Part shown: positions 1 to 10,909 of the stretch, one piece after another
How positions within the stretch are numbered: position 1 is the first letter of the stretch
Layout: each line of letters begins with the position of its first letter
Source of the DNA: Antilocapra americana
Lineage: Eukaryota > Chordata > Mammalia > Artiodactyla > Antilocapridae
Length of the DNA stretch: 64,000 nt
Direction of reading: 5' to 3'
Assembly: GCA_007570785.1 (NCBI GenBank)
Contig: ML662442.1
Location: forward strand, 63,203,392-63,267,391
Notes under the pieces: generated by a model
What the model was told of the DNA's origin: nothing
Database searches by the model: none
Seen by the model: the letters and a program-made list of their open reading frames with translations, nothing else
Program-made: the position numbers and the translations under genes

Positions 1-550
1 TTTTGTTTGGCCTAATGATGTGATTGTCTGGAATATTTCACATATTGGTGTATATATTAGCCTGCCTCATTTTTTTTATAAATGCTTTCTGTTTTACATT
101 TATGATATTTATGTGTGTATATATATATTTGCACATTTCTATATTGATGGTCATTTAACTGATTTTTACATTTTCATATTCACAAAAGGTGCATTTTCTT
201 TGTACACACATATGAGATTCTTCCTAGATTAATAGAAGTAAAATTTCTAGATTAAAGGGTATTTATATTTATGTGTTTGTGGATATCTTGTGTTGTTAAA
301 CTATCCTCACTTGAGAATGCAAATTATATATATTCTTATTTAAAAGTTAATAGAGAAGTCATGAGCTAGATGAAAACAACTTCATTATTACGTGTGTTTC
401 CAAGTGTGTAAGTGTAAAGTTGTTTTGTGTAATATGGTCATGCTTTTCTTCATTACAATGATAACGATATCTCAGAATTTTATAGGCCTGCTTATGGTTG
501 TCACTATCATTTTCGTTAAACCTGATAGGATTTACTGTTTTCATTCTTAG
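1..550 (+). other. L3MBTL3: L3MBTL3 intron, 3' end
   Basis: AT-rich intronic sequence ending in a pyrimidine tract and the AG acceptor at 549-550. Parts of 1-340 look like a decayed L1 in antisense orientation, but I could not place it securely. No gene or RNA is visible. Confidence 0.8.
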
Positions 551-636
551 GTTATCCAAATGTGAAACATTTTTCTTGGGATAAATACTTAGAAGAAACC
601 AATTCTTTACCTGCTCCTGCAAGAGCTTTCAAAGTG
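551..636 (+). CDS. L3MBTL3: L3MBTL3 coding exon: end of MBT repeat 2, start of MBT repeat 3
   Basis: The exon starts after TTCTTAG and ends before GTAAGA. It opens with two bases of a split glycine codon and then reads YPNVKHFSWDKYLEETNSLP and onward to AFKV, 28 complete codons, ending in phase 0. The HFSWDKYLEET segment is the N-terminal arm of the third MBT repeat. MBT repeats bind lower-methylated lysine in an aromatic cage. The match to human L3MBTL3 is essentially residue for residue. The minus-strand reading frame over this stretch is a shadow. Confidence 0.95.
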
Positions 637-2324
637 GTAAGATATTACATTTTACAATATTTGATTCATTTATGTTGGTAATAGTGCCGAGTCATTGAAA
701 TTTAAGAACATGAAAAGTATTGGTAAACAGGAACAAGAGAGAAGCAGAAGGCCGAAGAAGATGTTTTTGAATTTTTACAGTTTTGAAAGGGAAAATGGTT
801 ACTGGGGGAGGGGGGATTATTAGTGCCAACTAAAGAATACTTCCATTTTGGACTTTAAAGTCTCCTTGGAAAATAATTATGTTTGAATTGGTTTGCAGTG
901 AGTTGATTGTACAGCAGACTTCTGTTTTTCCAGCTAGATATTCTGAAAGACCAAGCAGCGCAAGATATCTGTTGTTTTATGATGAAAATTTTATTTCCTC
1001 ATTCCTTTGGGTTTGCTTATGGCAAGCTGAGATGTTGTGTTTTGTTTTGTTTTATGTTATTGCTATAAAAAAGCATGTTTGATTACTGCAATACAGGGTC
1101 ATCTGTTTTGATTATAGTGTCTTTCTAACCCAGGTAATTGTTTCTTGCATATTAAGATTTGAAGTTAACCTAATTTGTGTGCAAGAGAAAAATACAAAAT
1201 AGAAATGTATTTAAAATTTTTTAAAATCTCAAACAGCTTGCTTTATAATTTGTATTTTAAAATAAAAGATATATTAAATACTTGATTTTTTTAAAAAAAT
1301 GACAGTATTGTAAGCATTTTTAATAGACCTTTTGTGCATAAATTTATAGGATTTTTAATGATTAAATTAATTAGTAGGTATGGATCCAAATACATCAGAA
1401 AAGAACATCAAAGATTTTGAGAGAAAAATTGTTACATGAAGAAAAGGCATAAATTCGGGATTATACCTGAGTAGTGTTTAGAGTCACGAAATTTTATGGA
1501 TTTTTATCTGACCCTCTAACTTAGCCTCATACAGAGGAAGAGCTGCTTTGCATTTTTGCTTTGAACTAGATAAAATCAAGTCAAACTCAGTCTGCATATC
1601 TAATATCACAGGGATATCAGAGAGAAAATCAGAATTCCTCCAGCTTGGCCTTTAGGTGCCTTGCATTAATTGTTCTGCATCCTTTGCTTGATTTTCACAG
1701 CAACACTTTTATTACACCTGTTAGCCATCACCTTTCCTTCTGCCCGTAAATTTTTCAGAGGCCTGTGGGTCTCTGCTGAGTTTTCAGATGTAGGTAGCCC
1801 CATTCCTGTTCTTAGAGCAGTTCCACCTTGTGTGTCTTAATTCCCAGTTTTCTTCTTAGAAAGACTTCTGTTACTTTTTGGTGTCATGCTAATTTCTGTG
1901 TCTCCTCTGTACAACTTGAGCGTTCTTCCCTCTTTTTTAAAAATAATTTTCATGTTTGTTGACTTTTGCCAAGACAGCTCCAAGTAATGAGAAAAAATTC
2001 TTGTCTTCCCTACGACTAATCAAAAAAAAACCACAGTATTTTGAATTTCAGTTTAAGATCTTTGGCTTCCTGTTTGCTCCTGTGGCTAGTTGCTCAGGCT
2101 CTTTTTGTCGCCTGCAGGCTTGGCTGTGTGATTTGGGATTTTTTTTTTTTTTTTTTGGGTAAGGAGAATGAAGTCCAAAGCCATTCTAGGAACTTGGGTT
2201 TGAGAGGCTGGTTCTCTTATACTAAAAAGTTCAACTTTTTTGTTTTTTTAATTCTATCTTCGTGACATAGAGCTCACCTTCCCTTCCTCTGCATCTCACT
2301 ATATAAAATTTTCTATTATGGCAG
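637..2324 (+). other. L3MBTL3: L3MBTL3 intron (1.7 kb)
   Basis: Intron with GT at 637-638 and AG at 2323-2324. It holds AT-rich sequence and a poly-T run near 2139-2156. I recognise no SINE, gene or RNA here. Confidence 0.75.
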
Positions 2325-2435
2325 AAGCCGCCACATGGATTCCAGAAAAAAATGAAGCTTGAGGTCATAGACAAAAGAAATCCCATGTTTATTAGAGTAG
2401 CGACAGTTGCAGACACAGATGATCACCGAATAAAA
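2325..2435 (+). CDS. L3MBTL3: L3MBTL3 coding exon: core of MBT repeat 3
   Basis: Exactly 37 codons in phase 0, beginning KPPHGFQKKMKLEVIDKRNP and ending in ADTDDHRIK. The acceptor is TTATGGCAG and the donor GTAAGTAT is near consensus. The KLE-V-D--NP segment followed by IRVATV is the conserved beta-barrel core of an MBT repeat. It contains the acidic residue which in ligand-binding MBT repeats contacts the methyl-ammonium group. A conservative V-to-I change relative to human sits in LEVIDKR. Confidence 0.96.
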
Positions 2436-3610
2436 GTAAGTATTCTCTGTTGTGGTTTTTCTTTTCTTTTCTTTTTTAATAAGATGTCGTGGATGAAAAC
2501 TTCAGCAGACTTTTAATTTGTGATATCCTAAAATTACATTAGTAAAACCATAGGAATATGCAAATTAAGTGACTATGTATCCTTGTAAGTATTTTTCTAC
2601 TTTTCTTACTTTAATCTACATAAGTTTTCTCCTTATGACTGACCTCTAATATTTTATGTATGTGTTTGGAAGAAAAAGTAGATACAGTGTATAGGGTAAT
2701 CTTCTCTTCAGAAGGCAATATAATACTTCATTTTCCAATAATGTATTCTTTTTTTAAAAAAAATTAAGTTCGGTGTTTTTTTATGGGATGTTGGCTTTTG
2801 AGATGTCCAAGGCCATTGGGTTCCTTCTCTCTGACAATTTCTCTTTGGAAACTCTAAGAATTATCTTTGTCCCTAATATTTTATTGTTTTGTGATCACAT
2901 ACTTCCCTGTGAGGGTTTCTTTTTTTTCATTATCTTGCATAAATCTCCATATTCAGACTTGGAGCCAGTCCTGTCATTTTTCAGACCTCCTGACATACTT
3001 GCTGCCTCCAAACTGAGTCCTTCTGGATTCTAACAGTGAGCTCGTTCACCCGGCACTCCTCTCCCTCTCTCGGCGTCTGGGTTGCAACCCACCCACTCTC
3101 TTCCAGTGGGTCAGCTTGCCCTCACCCACTGGTGCCCTCCACACTCATCATTGCCACGTCTGTCAGCTACTTTCCTTCTCTGTTTGTCCTTCTGGATTTA
3201 TACATTGTCAAACATAACTTTCATTTCAGAAGAGAGTGAAAATAAGCACCTGGATCTAAAATGTGATTTATTGAATTGCCTTTCGCCTGAACAGAAAATC
3301 CAACCAAATCAGTTTCTTTTTTAAAAAAGGAAAGAGTGTGCCTTCGAAAACTATTATCTGTCTTAATCTTGAAATTGTCAATAATGAATATTAAGTTTTT
3401 ATAAAGGGTCCAAATTATACTTCTAGGTAAAAAAATATATCTAATTTCCTAAACTTCGATTTAAAAATATATTAAATTATCTGTACTATGCTTTGATATC
3501 TAGTAGTCTATTTTCTTTAGAATTTTCATTCAGCCTCATTGCTGAGTTGCTTTTGTCAATTGTCTTTATAGTGGAACATTTCTATTATAAATATTTTTAG
3601 ATGTCTCTTA

Positions 3611-3806
3611 GGCTTCCCTTATGGCTCAGCTGGTAAAGAATCTGCCTGCAATACGGGAGACCTGGGTTCAATCCCTGGGTTGGGAACATCCCCTGGAGAA
3701 GGGAAAGGCTACCCACTCCAGTATTCTGGCCTGGAGAATCCCATGGACTGTGTAGTCCCTGGGGTCGCAGAGCTGGACACAACTGAGTGACTTTCACTTT
3801 CACTTG
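3611..3806 (+). mobile_element. Bov-tA SINE
   Basis: Begins GGCTTCCCTTATGGCTCAG, continues through the tRNA-derived A box and a B box of the GGTTCAATCCCTGG type, then the GGAGAAGGGAAAGG and CCACTCCAGTATTC blocks, and ends at GAGTGACTTTCACTTTCAC. This is the diagnostic order of a ruminant tRNA-derived SINE on the plus strand. Open frames across it are artefacts. Confidence 0.93.
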
Positions 3807-4130
3807 TGTTTTGTACAGTGCTTAAATATTTTGTGTTGTATGTTTATGTATCTTTCTCTCTTACTCTTTGTTAGGTAATTTTATTTCATTTTAAAATAGA
3901 ACCCAGCAAGAGAACAACTATCACTTAGCATTACGAGAAAGTCTTAATTTTTTTGGTCATGAAAACCTCTTAATGTGCCAGTGTCTCAAATAGTAAAGAT
4001 GAAATGAAACTGTATAAACTATAATAAATTTATTTCATCTGGGCTTTCATAGTAAGAGTATTAATTAGGTTTAATTTTTTTTATTTATTATGTTTGCATA
4101 ATTTCTGATAGCAATCTTTAATTGAAGTAT

Positions 4131-4331
4131 TGGTGGCTAAGATGATAAAGAATCTGCCTGCAATGCAGAAGACCCAGGTTCGATCCCTGGATTGGGAAGA
4201 TCCCATGGAGAAGGGACTGGCAACCCACTCCAGTATTCTTGCCTGGAGAATTCCATGGACAGAGGAGCCTGGCGGGCTGCAGTCCATGGGGTCCCAAGAG
4301 TTGGACACGACTGAGCGACTAATGCACATGT
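4131..4331 (+). mobile_element. Bov-tA SINE with a long target-site duplication
   Basis: Starts TGGTGGCTAAGATGATAAAG, has the B-box block GGTTCGATCCCTGG and ends near GAGCGACTAATGCACATG. It is flanked by near-identical 30-bp direct repeats at 4101-4130 and 4332-4361 (about 27 of 30 identical), the target-site duplication. It sits just 5' of an antisense L1 3' end. Confidence 0.92.
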
Positions 4332-4588
4332 ATTTCTGATAGCAATTTTTAATTAAAGTATACTTATAATATTTTATTAGTTTCAAATATACAATGTGAT
4401 TCAGTATCTTTGCAGGTTATACTCTATTAAAAGTTATTACAAGATAATGACTGTAATTCCCTCTGCTGTACAGTATATCCTTATTATTGATCTGTTTTAT
4501 GCACAGTCATTTGTATCTATTAATCTCGTACTGCTAATTGTTCTTTCTCCCCTCTCTCTCCCCTCTGATAACCACTAGTTTGCTTTCT
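4332..4588 (-). mobile_element. L1 3' UTR fragment (left part), antisense
   Basis: Contains the reverse complement of the ruminant L1 3' end that includes the GTTTCAAATATACA and CTGTACAGTATATCC blocks. It resumes at 4865-4945 on the other side of the BOV-A2, so the SINE split it. Confidence 0.7.
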
Positions 4589-4589
4589 C

Positions 4590-4864
4590 AGAGAAGGCAA
4601 TAACACTCTACTCCAGTACTCTTGCCTGGAAAATCCCATGGATGGAGGAGCCTGGTAGGCTGCAGTCCATGGGGTCGCTAAGAGTCAGACACCACTGAGC
4701 GACTTCACTTTCCCTTTTCACTTTCATGCATTGGAGAAGGAAATGGCAACCCACCCCAGTGTTCTTGCCTGGAGAATCTAGGGATGGGGGAGCCTGGTGG
4801 GCTGCTGTCTGTGGGGTCACACAGAGTCGGACACAACTGAAGCGACTTAGCAGCAGCAGCAGCT
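4590..4864 (+). mobile_element. BOV-A2 SINE with (AGC)n tail
   Basis: Two related monomers in tandem: the first from GAGAAGGCAATAACAC to GAGCGACTTCAC, the second from GGAGAAGGAAATGGCAACCC to GAAGCGACTTAG. It ends in AGC triplets at 4849-4863, the classic BOV-A2 tail that often becomes a polymorphic microsatellite. The flanking TTGCTTTCT at about 4580 and 4864 is the probable target-site duplication. Confidence 0.93.
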
Positions 4865-4945
4865 TGCTTTCTATATCTGTGAAATTTTTCTGTTCTGCAT
4901 ATACATTTACTTGTATGATTTTTTAGATTCCACATATAAGTGATT
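4865..4945 (-). mobile_element. L1 3' UTR fragment (right part), antisense
   Basis: Continuation of the L1 3' end interrupted by the BOV-A2: it reads on with ATATCTGTGAAATTTTTCTG and ATTCCACATATAAGTGAT, which follow the left part in the parent L1. Confidence 0.65.
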
Positions 4946-5060
4946 AAATAGCAGTTTTTAAGTGCTTTTGCTCCTTATCAGAGAATTTCTGTTCATGATA
5001 TTTAAATTAAATTTTAACTCTGAAATTTGACCGTAAACTGCTAAAATTCTCCCAGTTGCC

Positions 5061-5350
5061 AGCCAGCCTAGTTTGTAGAAGAGATTCAACTTATTTACAG
5101 TAACTAATGTTTTGTCTTCTTTTTGTTGCATATTGTCATATATTGTCAATATATCTGTCATCTTTGATAAAGGACTTTTCATTGCCAAACTGAGATATCA
5201 GTTTTAGCCAGCCTAGTTTGTAGAAGAGATTCAGCTTATTTATAGTAACTAAAGTATTGTCTTCTTTTTGTCGCATATTGTCATAATTTGTCAGTATATC
5301 TGTCATCTTTGATAAAGGACTTTATATTTCCAAACTGAGATATCAGTTTT
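5061..5350. repeat. 145-bp tandem duplication, two copies
   Basis: Copy 1 (5061-5205) begins AGCCAGCCTAGTTTGTAGAA and copy 2 (5206-5350) begins AGCCAGCCTAGTTTGTAGAA again. Both continue through TCTGTCATCTTTGATAAAGG to GAGATATCAGTTTTA. The copies differ by scattered substitutions and are roughly 90 percent identical by eye. It is not a retroelement I recognise and is probably a local segmental duplication. Confidence 0.9.
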
Positions 5351-6339
5351 AATGAAAACTAGGAAGGGGTTTATGGTATCATTAGATATATTATCTTCAA
5401 CATATTCTAAAGGTATTTGGAGGGAAATTATTAAAAGAACCCTTTTATTTATGATGATACCAAGATTTTTGGAGTCTATTGCAGTACAATAGCGTCCTTA
5501 TTAGTATCATTGGAAATTCTCAGTACACAGTAGAGTTACTTAGACGTTAAGTAAATGACATGTTAGGTGCACACAACCCAAGTTATACCTCCAAGTTCTA
5601 AACTTCCTTGGTGGGCTCAGCCATTTTTTTTTCTTCTTATTTTCAATTATCACAAGTAATTCTAGTATGTATCCAGGCTGGAGAACTATTAACTTATTAG
5701 GATTGAGTTTGTTTGCTATAGAAAGATGTCTAAATTTTGTACAATTTAACAAATGTCACATGAGTTACATGAACATTGTTTCCAGTGTAGAAGAAATGAA
5801 ATTTGGTAATAGAAATATTAGAAAACAGAGTTTCATGTGTCTAGTAAAATAGAACACTATCACTTGATGATTAGTTGAGAATCAGAATGCTTAAAACTTA
5901 CTTCAGTGCTATGAATTATGTATAACTTCTTATTTATTGGTAGTATTGATAGCATAAGCTGATATTTTTAATTTTCAGTGTTATTTGAATGTTACTTTTG
6001 ATCAGAGGAAGGAAAAGGGTTGTTTCACGTTAAACAGCTTTAAGTGTTGCTTTTATATGCAATGTATGTGAACGATGAATAAGTTTATTTTGGATCTATG
6101 AATCTTAAGCTGGTTACTCGTCCTGACTAACTTTGTGATTTTTTTCTCCATTTTAAAATTTTATCCATGATTTCCTCCAGATGTGGAATTCTATAGGATT
6201 TAATTCTAGGATTAATTGCTTTCTAAGCTTGAGAAAGCAGGTTCATTGCAAAGGACATTATTTTGAACCAATATATACATGCTTTAGTAACTCTGTACTT
6301 CTCCATTACATAAATATACCAGAAGTTATATAACCAGTC

Positions 6340-7100
6340 TCATAGATGGTAGGCATTCTGGTTTGTTTCTGGCACAACAATGAATTGAGTTATTTAGATT
6401 ATCAAGTCAAAGATGATATATTTTAAGTGTTAATCATTGTTGCCAAGTACCTCTCCAGAAATATCTCACCAGTCAAGACTCCTGTCAGTGGTCTATGAGA
6501 GTGTCCATTAATCTCATGTTCACTAGCCCTAGGAATCACCAAAGTGGAACATTCTGGCAGATTGAAAGGAAAAGAATTGCATCTTGTGATTTTAATTTGT
6601 AGCTTTTTAGTTATAAGTGAAATTGTCTTTTCATATGTTTACCATTCATTTTTATTTTTCTGTTAATGAGCTGTTTGTCGCTTTTCCACCTTTTCTATTA
6701 AGGTTTTTCATCTTTTTATACTGATACCTGATTTTTTTACAAATTGAAGAACAAAGTACATTGTCACACGTTAACAAATATGTTTTTCAGGTTTCTTTTG
6801 GGTTTTTCGTCTTGCTAGCAGCAGTATTTGCCATTGTAAAGATTTGAACTTTGGTGTAGTCAAATTGATCCATCTTTCATTTATGGCTTTTGAGTTTGAC
6901 ATCTTGCTTATGAAGGCTACCGAACTCTTAAGATAAATACATAATTCATGCTTTCTTCTAGAACTTTTATTGTTCAGTTTTCAATATTTGAATGTTTATC
7001 CATCTGACATCTATTGTGTTTAATTTATTTGTATATTCAGTGTACTATTTATAAGTTAGAATGAAGATCGTTACCATTGGCAGAGTTTTTACTGTAGGGA
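6340..7100 (-). mobile_element. Ancient L1 ORF2 3' part, antisense
   Basis: Highly diverged, but the block order matches antisense mammalian L1: TTGCCAAGTACCTCTCC, then GTGGTCTATGAGAGTGTCC, then TTTTCATATGTTTACCATTC, then CTTATGAAGGCTACCGAA. Boundaries are approximate. Confidence 0.65.
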
Positions 7101-7144
7101 TTTTTGTGACCTGATTAGACTGTTGATCTCTTTTTGTTACCCAG

Positions 7145-7259
7145 GTTCACTTTGATGGCTGGAATAGCTGCTATGATTACTGGATAGATGCAGATTCTCC
7201 TGACATTCACCCTGTCGGTTGGTGTTCAAAAACTGGGCATCCTCTTCAACCTCCTTTGA
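7145..7259 (+). CDS. L3MBTL3: L3MBTL3 coding exon: end of MBT repeat 3
   Basis: 38 codons plus one base of a split serine, reading VHFDGWNSCYDYWIDADSPD and ending SKTGHPLQPPL. The HFDGW, YDYW and HPVGW segments carry the aromatic residues of the MBT cage and the usual repeat end (HPVGWC). Acceptor TTACCCAG, donor GTAAGATA. The first base of the next exon's serine lies here. Confidence 0.97.
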
Positions 7260-8862
7260 GTAAGATACAAAGTATTACTTAAAGAAATGTTTCCACTGTT
7301 GTGTAGTGTGCTTATTATTCTCTTTTCCTTCTCATTCTACTTCTTTCCTGTACATTTTTTCTCTATGTAATCGTTTTCCTCTTACTGCATTTTTAGTTAA
7401 CCTGATAGTCAAAAGTACATAAAAGAAAAAATTTAATATCTGACAAAGTAGTGTGTGCCTAGACTTTCTTTTATTTAGCAGTATTGTCATCTTTTAAAAC
7501 TAGTACTAAATTTTGGAAGACAGTTTGTCAGACTATCAGAATTTAATGTATCAATGTCAGTATTCTAATAGTGACTTAATACAATAGTTTTGCAAAATAG
7601 AACCATCAGGAGAAACTGGGCAAAGTGTACAAGGGATCTCCCCCTGTGTTATTACAGTTGCATGTGAATCTACCATCACCTCAATAAAAATTTCAGTTAA
7701 ATTAATTTTTTTGAAAAAGGCACACCAAGAGCTTAACATGTGTGTGCTGTCACTTCAGTCATGTCTGAGTCTGTGCGACCCTGTGGACTGTAGCCCACCA
7801 GGCTGCTCTGTCCCTGGGATCCTCCAGGCAAGAATACTGGGGTGGGTTGCCATGCCCTCTTCTAGGGAATCTTCCCTACCCAGGGATTGAACCTGTGTCT
7901 CCTTCGGCTCCTGCACTGCAGGTAGATTCTTTACCGCTAAGCCACCGGGGAAGCCTTGAGCTTAACATATTGGATTTCAATTGTGGAGGAAAATAAGTAC
8001 ATTGTAGAAAGAAAACTATGGCAAATACAAACATTATTATGGGGTTTCTTAAAAATTTAGCATGCCCTTCCCAACTACCGGCTTCATTCCTGGATGTCAC
8101 CTCGAAACTGCAAAAGGCCACCAGAATGCACTGCATGATGTTGGTCACAGGATGTTTAAAATAATAAACCTTGTGAACAAATACTGCTTAAATAAATTCT
8201 GGTGCACTCATAGTACAACTACTGTGCAAATCATAAAAGTATTACTATGGAGTTGAAGCTAAAAACCAAAGAAGGCTGCTTCAGAATAGTATATACCCAT
8301 GTTGTCCCTAATTTATGTGGCAGAAGTAAACCAAAGATTTGATACATGTACATATATAAATGTAGGTACATTTGGGAATGCTTGGAACATCTAGGAAGGT
8401 CATGTTCACATGGTTAGTCAGGACTAAGGAGGGTATGAAATGTGAAGAGAGTCACTTAAAGGGGATCTGTAGCTGTTCTTCTGTATCCTGGTGTGTTATT
8501 TGATGTTTTCACAGCGTGCCAGTGTTCATATATTAATTGTGTTGTTTACTTGATCAAGCTATTTAGAATCATCTCATTATTTCAGATTTAGATATCTCTG
8601 GAATTTGTAACATTTTGAAAGAGGGTTGGATCAAAGTTTACCATTTCACTATTAAAGAAAGACAGTGTGAGCAAAGTACTAGGGAAAACCTTTAGAAGTA
8701 GAGACTTTAAGCATAGTTTTAATTTTGTAGGGAGAGCCTTCTTTTTCTGTGTATAAGTATTGATTGAAAAATTGTTGTTGTTGTTTTTCTTCTTATTCTG
8801 CTCCAAGGCATTTGCCTCTTACTGCCTTAACGTTTTGCTTTTTGCTTCTGGCTTTTTAATAG
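7260..8862 (+). other. L3MBTL3: L3MBTL3 intron (1.6 kb)
   Basis: Contains one antisense Bov-tA SINE (7740-7957). The remaining sequence is AT-rich with no recognised element. The acceptor is a strong pyrimidine tract ending TTTTTAATAG. Confidence 0.8.
7740..7957 (-). mobile_element. Bov-tA SINE, antisense
   Basis: Antisense order of the SINE blocks: CACTTCAGTCATGTCTGAGT, CTCCAGGCAAGAATACTGG, GGGATTGAACCTGTGTCTCC, then AGCCACCGGGGAAGCC, the complement of the SINE 5' end. Confidence 0.93.
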
Positions 8863-8965
8863 GCCCCTTAGAACTGATGGAAGCCTCAGAACACGGTGGC
8901 TGCACAACCCCAGGATGTAAAGGGCTTGGCCATTTTAAGAGAGCAAGACACCTGGGCCCTCACAG
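8863..8965 (+). CDS. L3MBTL3: L3MBTL3 coding exon: C2HC zinc finger
   Basis: Completes a serine split across the intron, then reads PLELMEASEHGGCTTPGCKG and on to RARHLGPH, ending two bases into the next serine. The Cys-x4-Cys, His and His residues here and the Cys of NCPYSE in the next exon form the conserved C2HC finger that follows the MBT repeats in L3MBTL proteins. The donor is CACAG|GTATTT. A longer reading frame running past the donor is not the real product. Confidence 0.96.
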
Positions 8966-10094
8966 GTATTTGGTGCTGCCACTCACATGGAGATCCCTTT
9001 GTGGTCAGATAGAGGGTGCCTGTCCCTTGTAGGTGGATGATCATGATTTCCATGTATACTTAATAGATATGAGCTAATTCTGCATTCAGAGCCATATGAA
9101 CTGTGGTTGCCACGGTGACCATGTAAAACTGAAGAGTGTGTGTGCAGTTAAATGTTCCTGGGAGAGATGCATTCTTAATTTAAAATAGATTTACAGTAGC
9201 TTCTTGGCAACCTGACTAGTTTTATAGAGACTTTACATCTGAAAGTCGTTTTGGGGTGACCATTAACAGTGGAAAGAGGGTGGGCCTTGTTCAAAGTATT
9301 TGTTTGGTAAAATCTTCTGATTGGGTGACTCAGCAGTTTGATTAGTGAGAGGTGAGATTATTGTAGATAAGCAGCAAAGATCACAAAAAGCACAAATAAT
9401 AAATAGACACATTTCAGAATACATTGGTCAAAATTAAGTGGTTTTTAGTATTCTTCTCTTACTTCTAAGTAGCTTAGAAACCAATATTATACATTTGAAA
9501 TTTGATGTGTTACTTGGGTGATTTGGGTTATTTGTAGACATATTCAGATATTACTGGAATAGTAAGAAGTTTCTGTGATTTTAACTGGGAATTTTAGAGA
9601 AACAGAGGCATCACCTATTCCAGTATATATTAAAATAATAATTTGTCAGTGTAAAGTGTTCTAACTGCATGTTAATTGGCTTGCCCAGTAAGAAAAATGA
9701 TACCTTGTTTATCTAGTTTATACAGGTTGTGAATCGCGGTCCTTAAAATATCTGAAGATTGCCTTGCCTGTTTCTCTAAGAATTAATAGGAATTCTAAAA
9801 CTAACATGATTGTTTTATCTTCATAGAGATTTCTTCTTCCTTAAATTTCTGTAACCTCAAAGCCTTTTGCAACTGCTGCCAAGTTTGTTTTATGGGGTTC
9901 AGTGTGTTCCAGAGTAAAAGTTTGCATGGAGACAGGATCATGATTCCATTTGCAAATATCCATTTAAAAATCCTTTTCGTGGCTTGTATGACTCCAAGCC
10001 AAAAGCAGCATGATTAAAGGGAGATAAAATTACTGTATCCTAGGAATGATTCAGTATTGGCCAGTGAAGGCAGCTGGATTATTTTCAGGCATTA

Positions 10095-10909
10095 CAGTAG
10101 TATCTCTCCTACCCTCCCCATCCCTGTGTGGATATGTTCCAAGATCCCCAGTGGATGCCTGAAACCTGGAATAGTACTGAACCCTATATGTATTTTGTTT
10201 TTTCCTATTCATACATACCTGTGATAAAGTTTGACTTCTAAATAAAGCACAGTAAGAGATTGTCAACAATAATATTAAAATAGACCAGTTGTAGATGATG
10301 TACTGTAATACAAGTTACGTGAATGTTGTCTCTATAAGGTCATATTGTATCCATTGAATGCCTTTTCCATTTTAACTATTCATCTATTATACACCGTGGC
10401 TCTCACTTTTGCAGTTTGAAGTATGACAGGAGAACTAGGACAAATTTCTTTTTCCTCACAATTTGACAGATAGAAAATTCATTTTTACTGTTGAGATTAT
10501 TTCCCCATGAAGTTGAGAGTTGTCACCTGTTCACCTAAAGGAAGCACTTTATGGATTCTCTTTGGTATACTTGAAGGGCCAGCATCACTACTGTCGTGCC
10601 CTGGGGCTGTTATTAAGTACAGCAAGCAAGGATGACTTAACGCAAGCACTGTGATACCTTGCCAGTGGATCTGGTAACTGAGGAGGATGCTAGGTCACTA
10701 ACGGGCTGGACGCACTGGACTGAGGGGCGATTTGCTTCTCACAGGGTCAGTGTGGGACACCGTGAGCTTTCGTCATGCTGCTCAGAATGGGGCACAGTTT
10801 TAAGTTTATTGTTTATTTCTGGAATGTTTCATTTAACATTTTCATACTTAGATTGACATCAGATAAGTGAAACCGTAGAAAGCAAAACCATGGAGAAGGA
10901 GTGACTATG
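10095..10909 (+). mobile_element. Tigger-type (TcMar) non-autonomous DNA transposon, near full length
   Basis: Left end CAGTAGTATCTCTCCTACCC, then the family block CCCAGTGGATGCCTGAAACC, TGATAAAGTTTGACTTC, GCAAGCACTGTGATACCTTG and CACTAACGGGCTGGACGC. The right end (GAAACCGTAGAAAGCAAAAC to GGAGTGACTATG) is the degenerate inverted complement of the left end. TA flanks are present or nearly so. It belongs to the same family as the shorter copy at 61786. The exact subfamily (MER44/Tigger7-like) is from memory. Confidence 0.8.

Larger units (their letters stand above)
2436..7144 (+). other. L3MBTL3: L3MBTL3 intron (4.7 kb): SINEs, L1 pieces and a 145-bp tandem duplication
   Basis: Contains two Bov-tA SINEs (3611, 4131), a BOV-A2 (4590) inside an antisense L1 3' end, a two-copy 145-bp tandem repeat (5061-5350) and an old antisense L1 fragment (6340-7100). 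About 2440-3600 and 5351-6330 show no recognised element. The acceptor is TTGTTACCCAG at 7144. Confidence 0.8.

Noticed and set aside
2231..2416. Minus-strand open frame over the MBT exon
   Set aside because: Shadow of the plus-strand L3MBTL3 exon.
3611..3700. tRNA genes
   Set aside because: A and B box-like blocks are present in the SINEs but no cloverleaf with an intact anticodon arm can be drawn; they are retroposon promoters.
4130..4339. Open frames over Bov-tA SINEs (here and at 14085, 15490, 34241, 37184, 42700, 48276, 53456, 54244)
   Set aside because: They read through tRNA-derived SINEs in arbitrary frames; the same peptides recur at every SINE copy and are not genes.
8966..9032. 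Continuation of the zinc-finger exon frame past the donor
   Set aside because: The GT donor at 8966 and phase-correct joining to 17064 show it is intronic.
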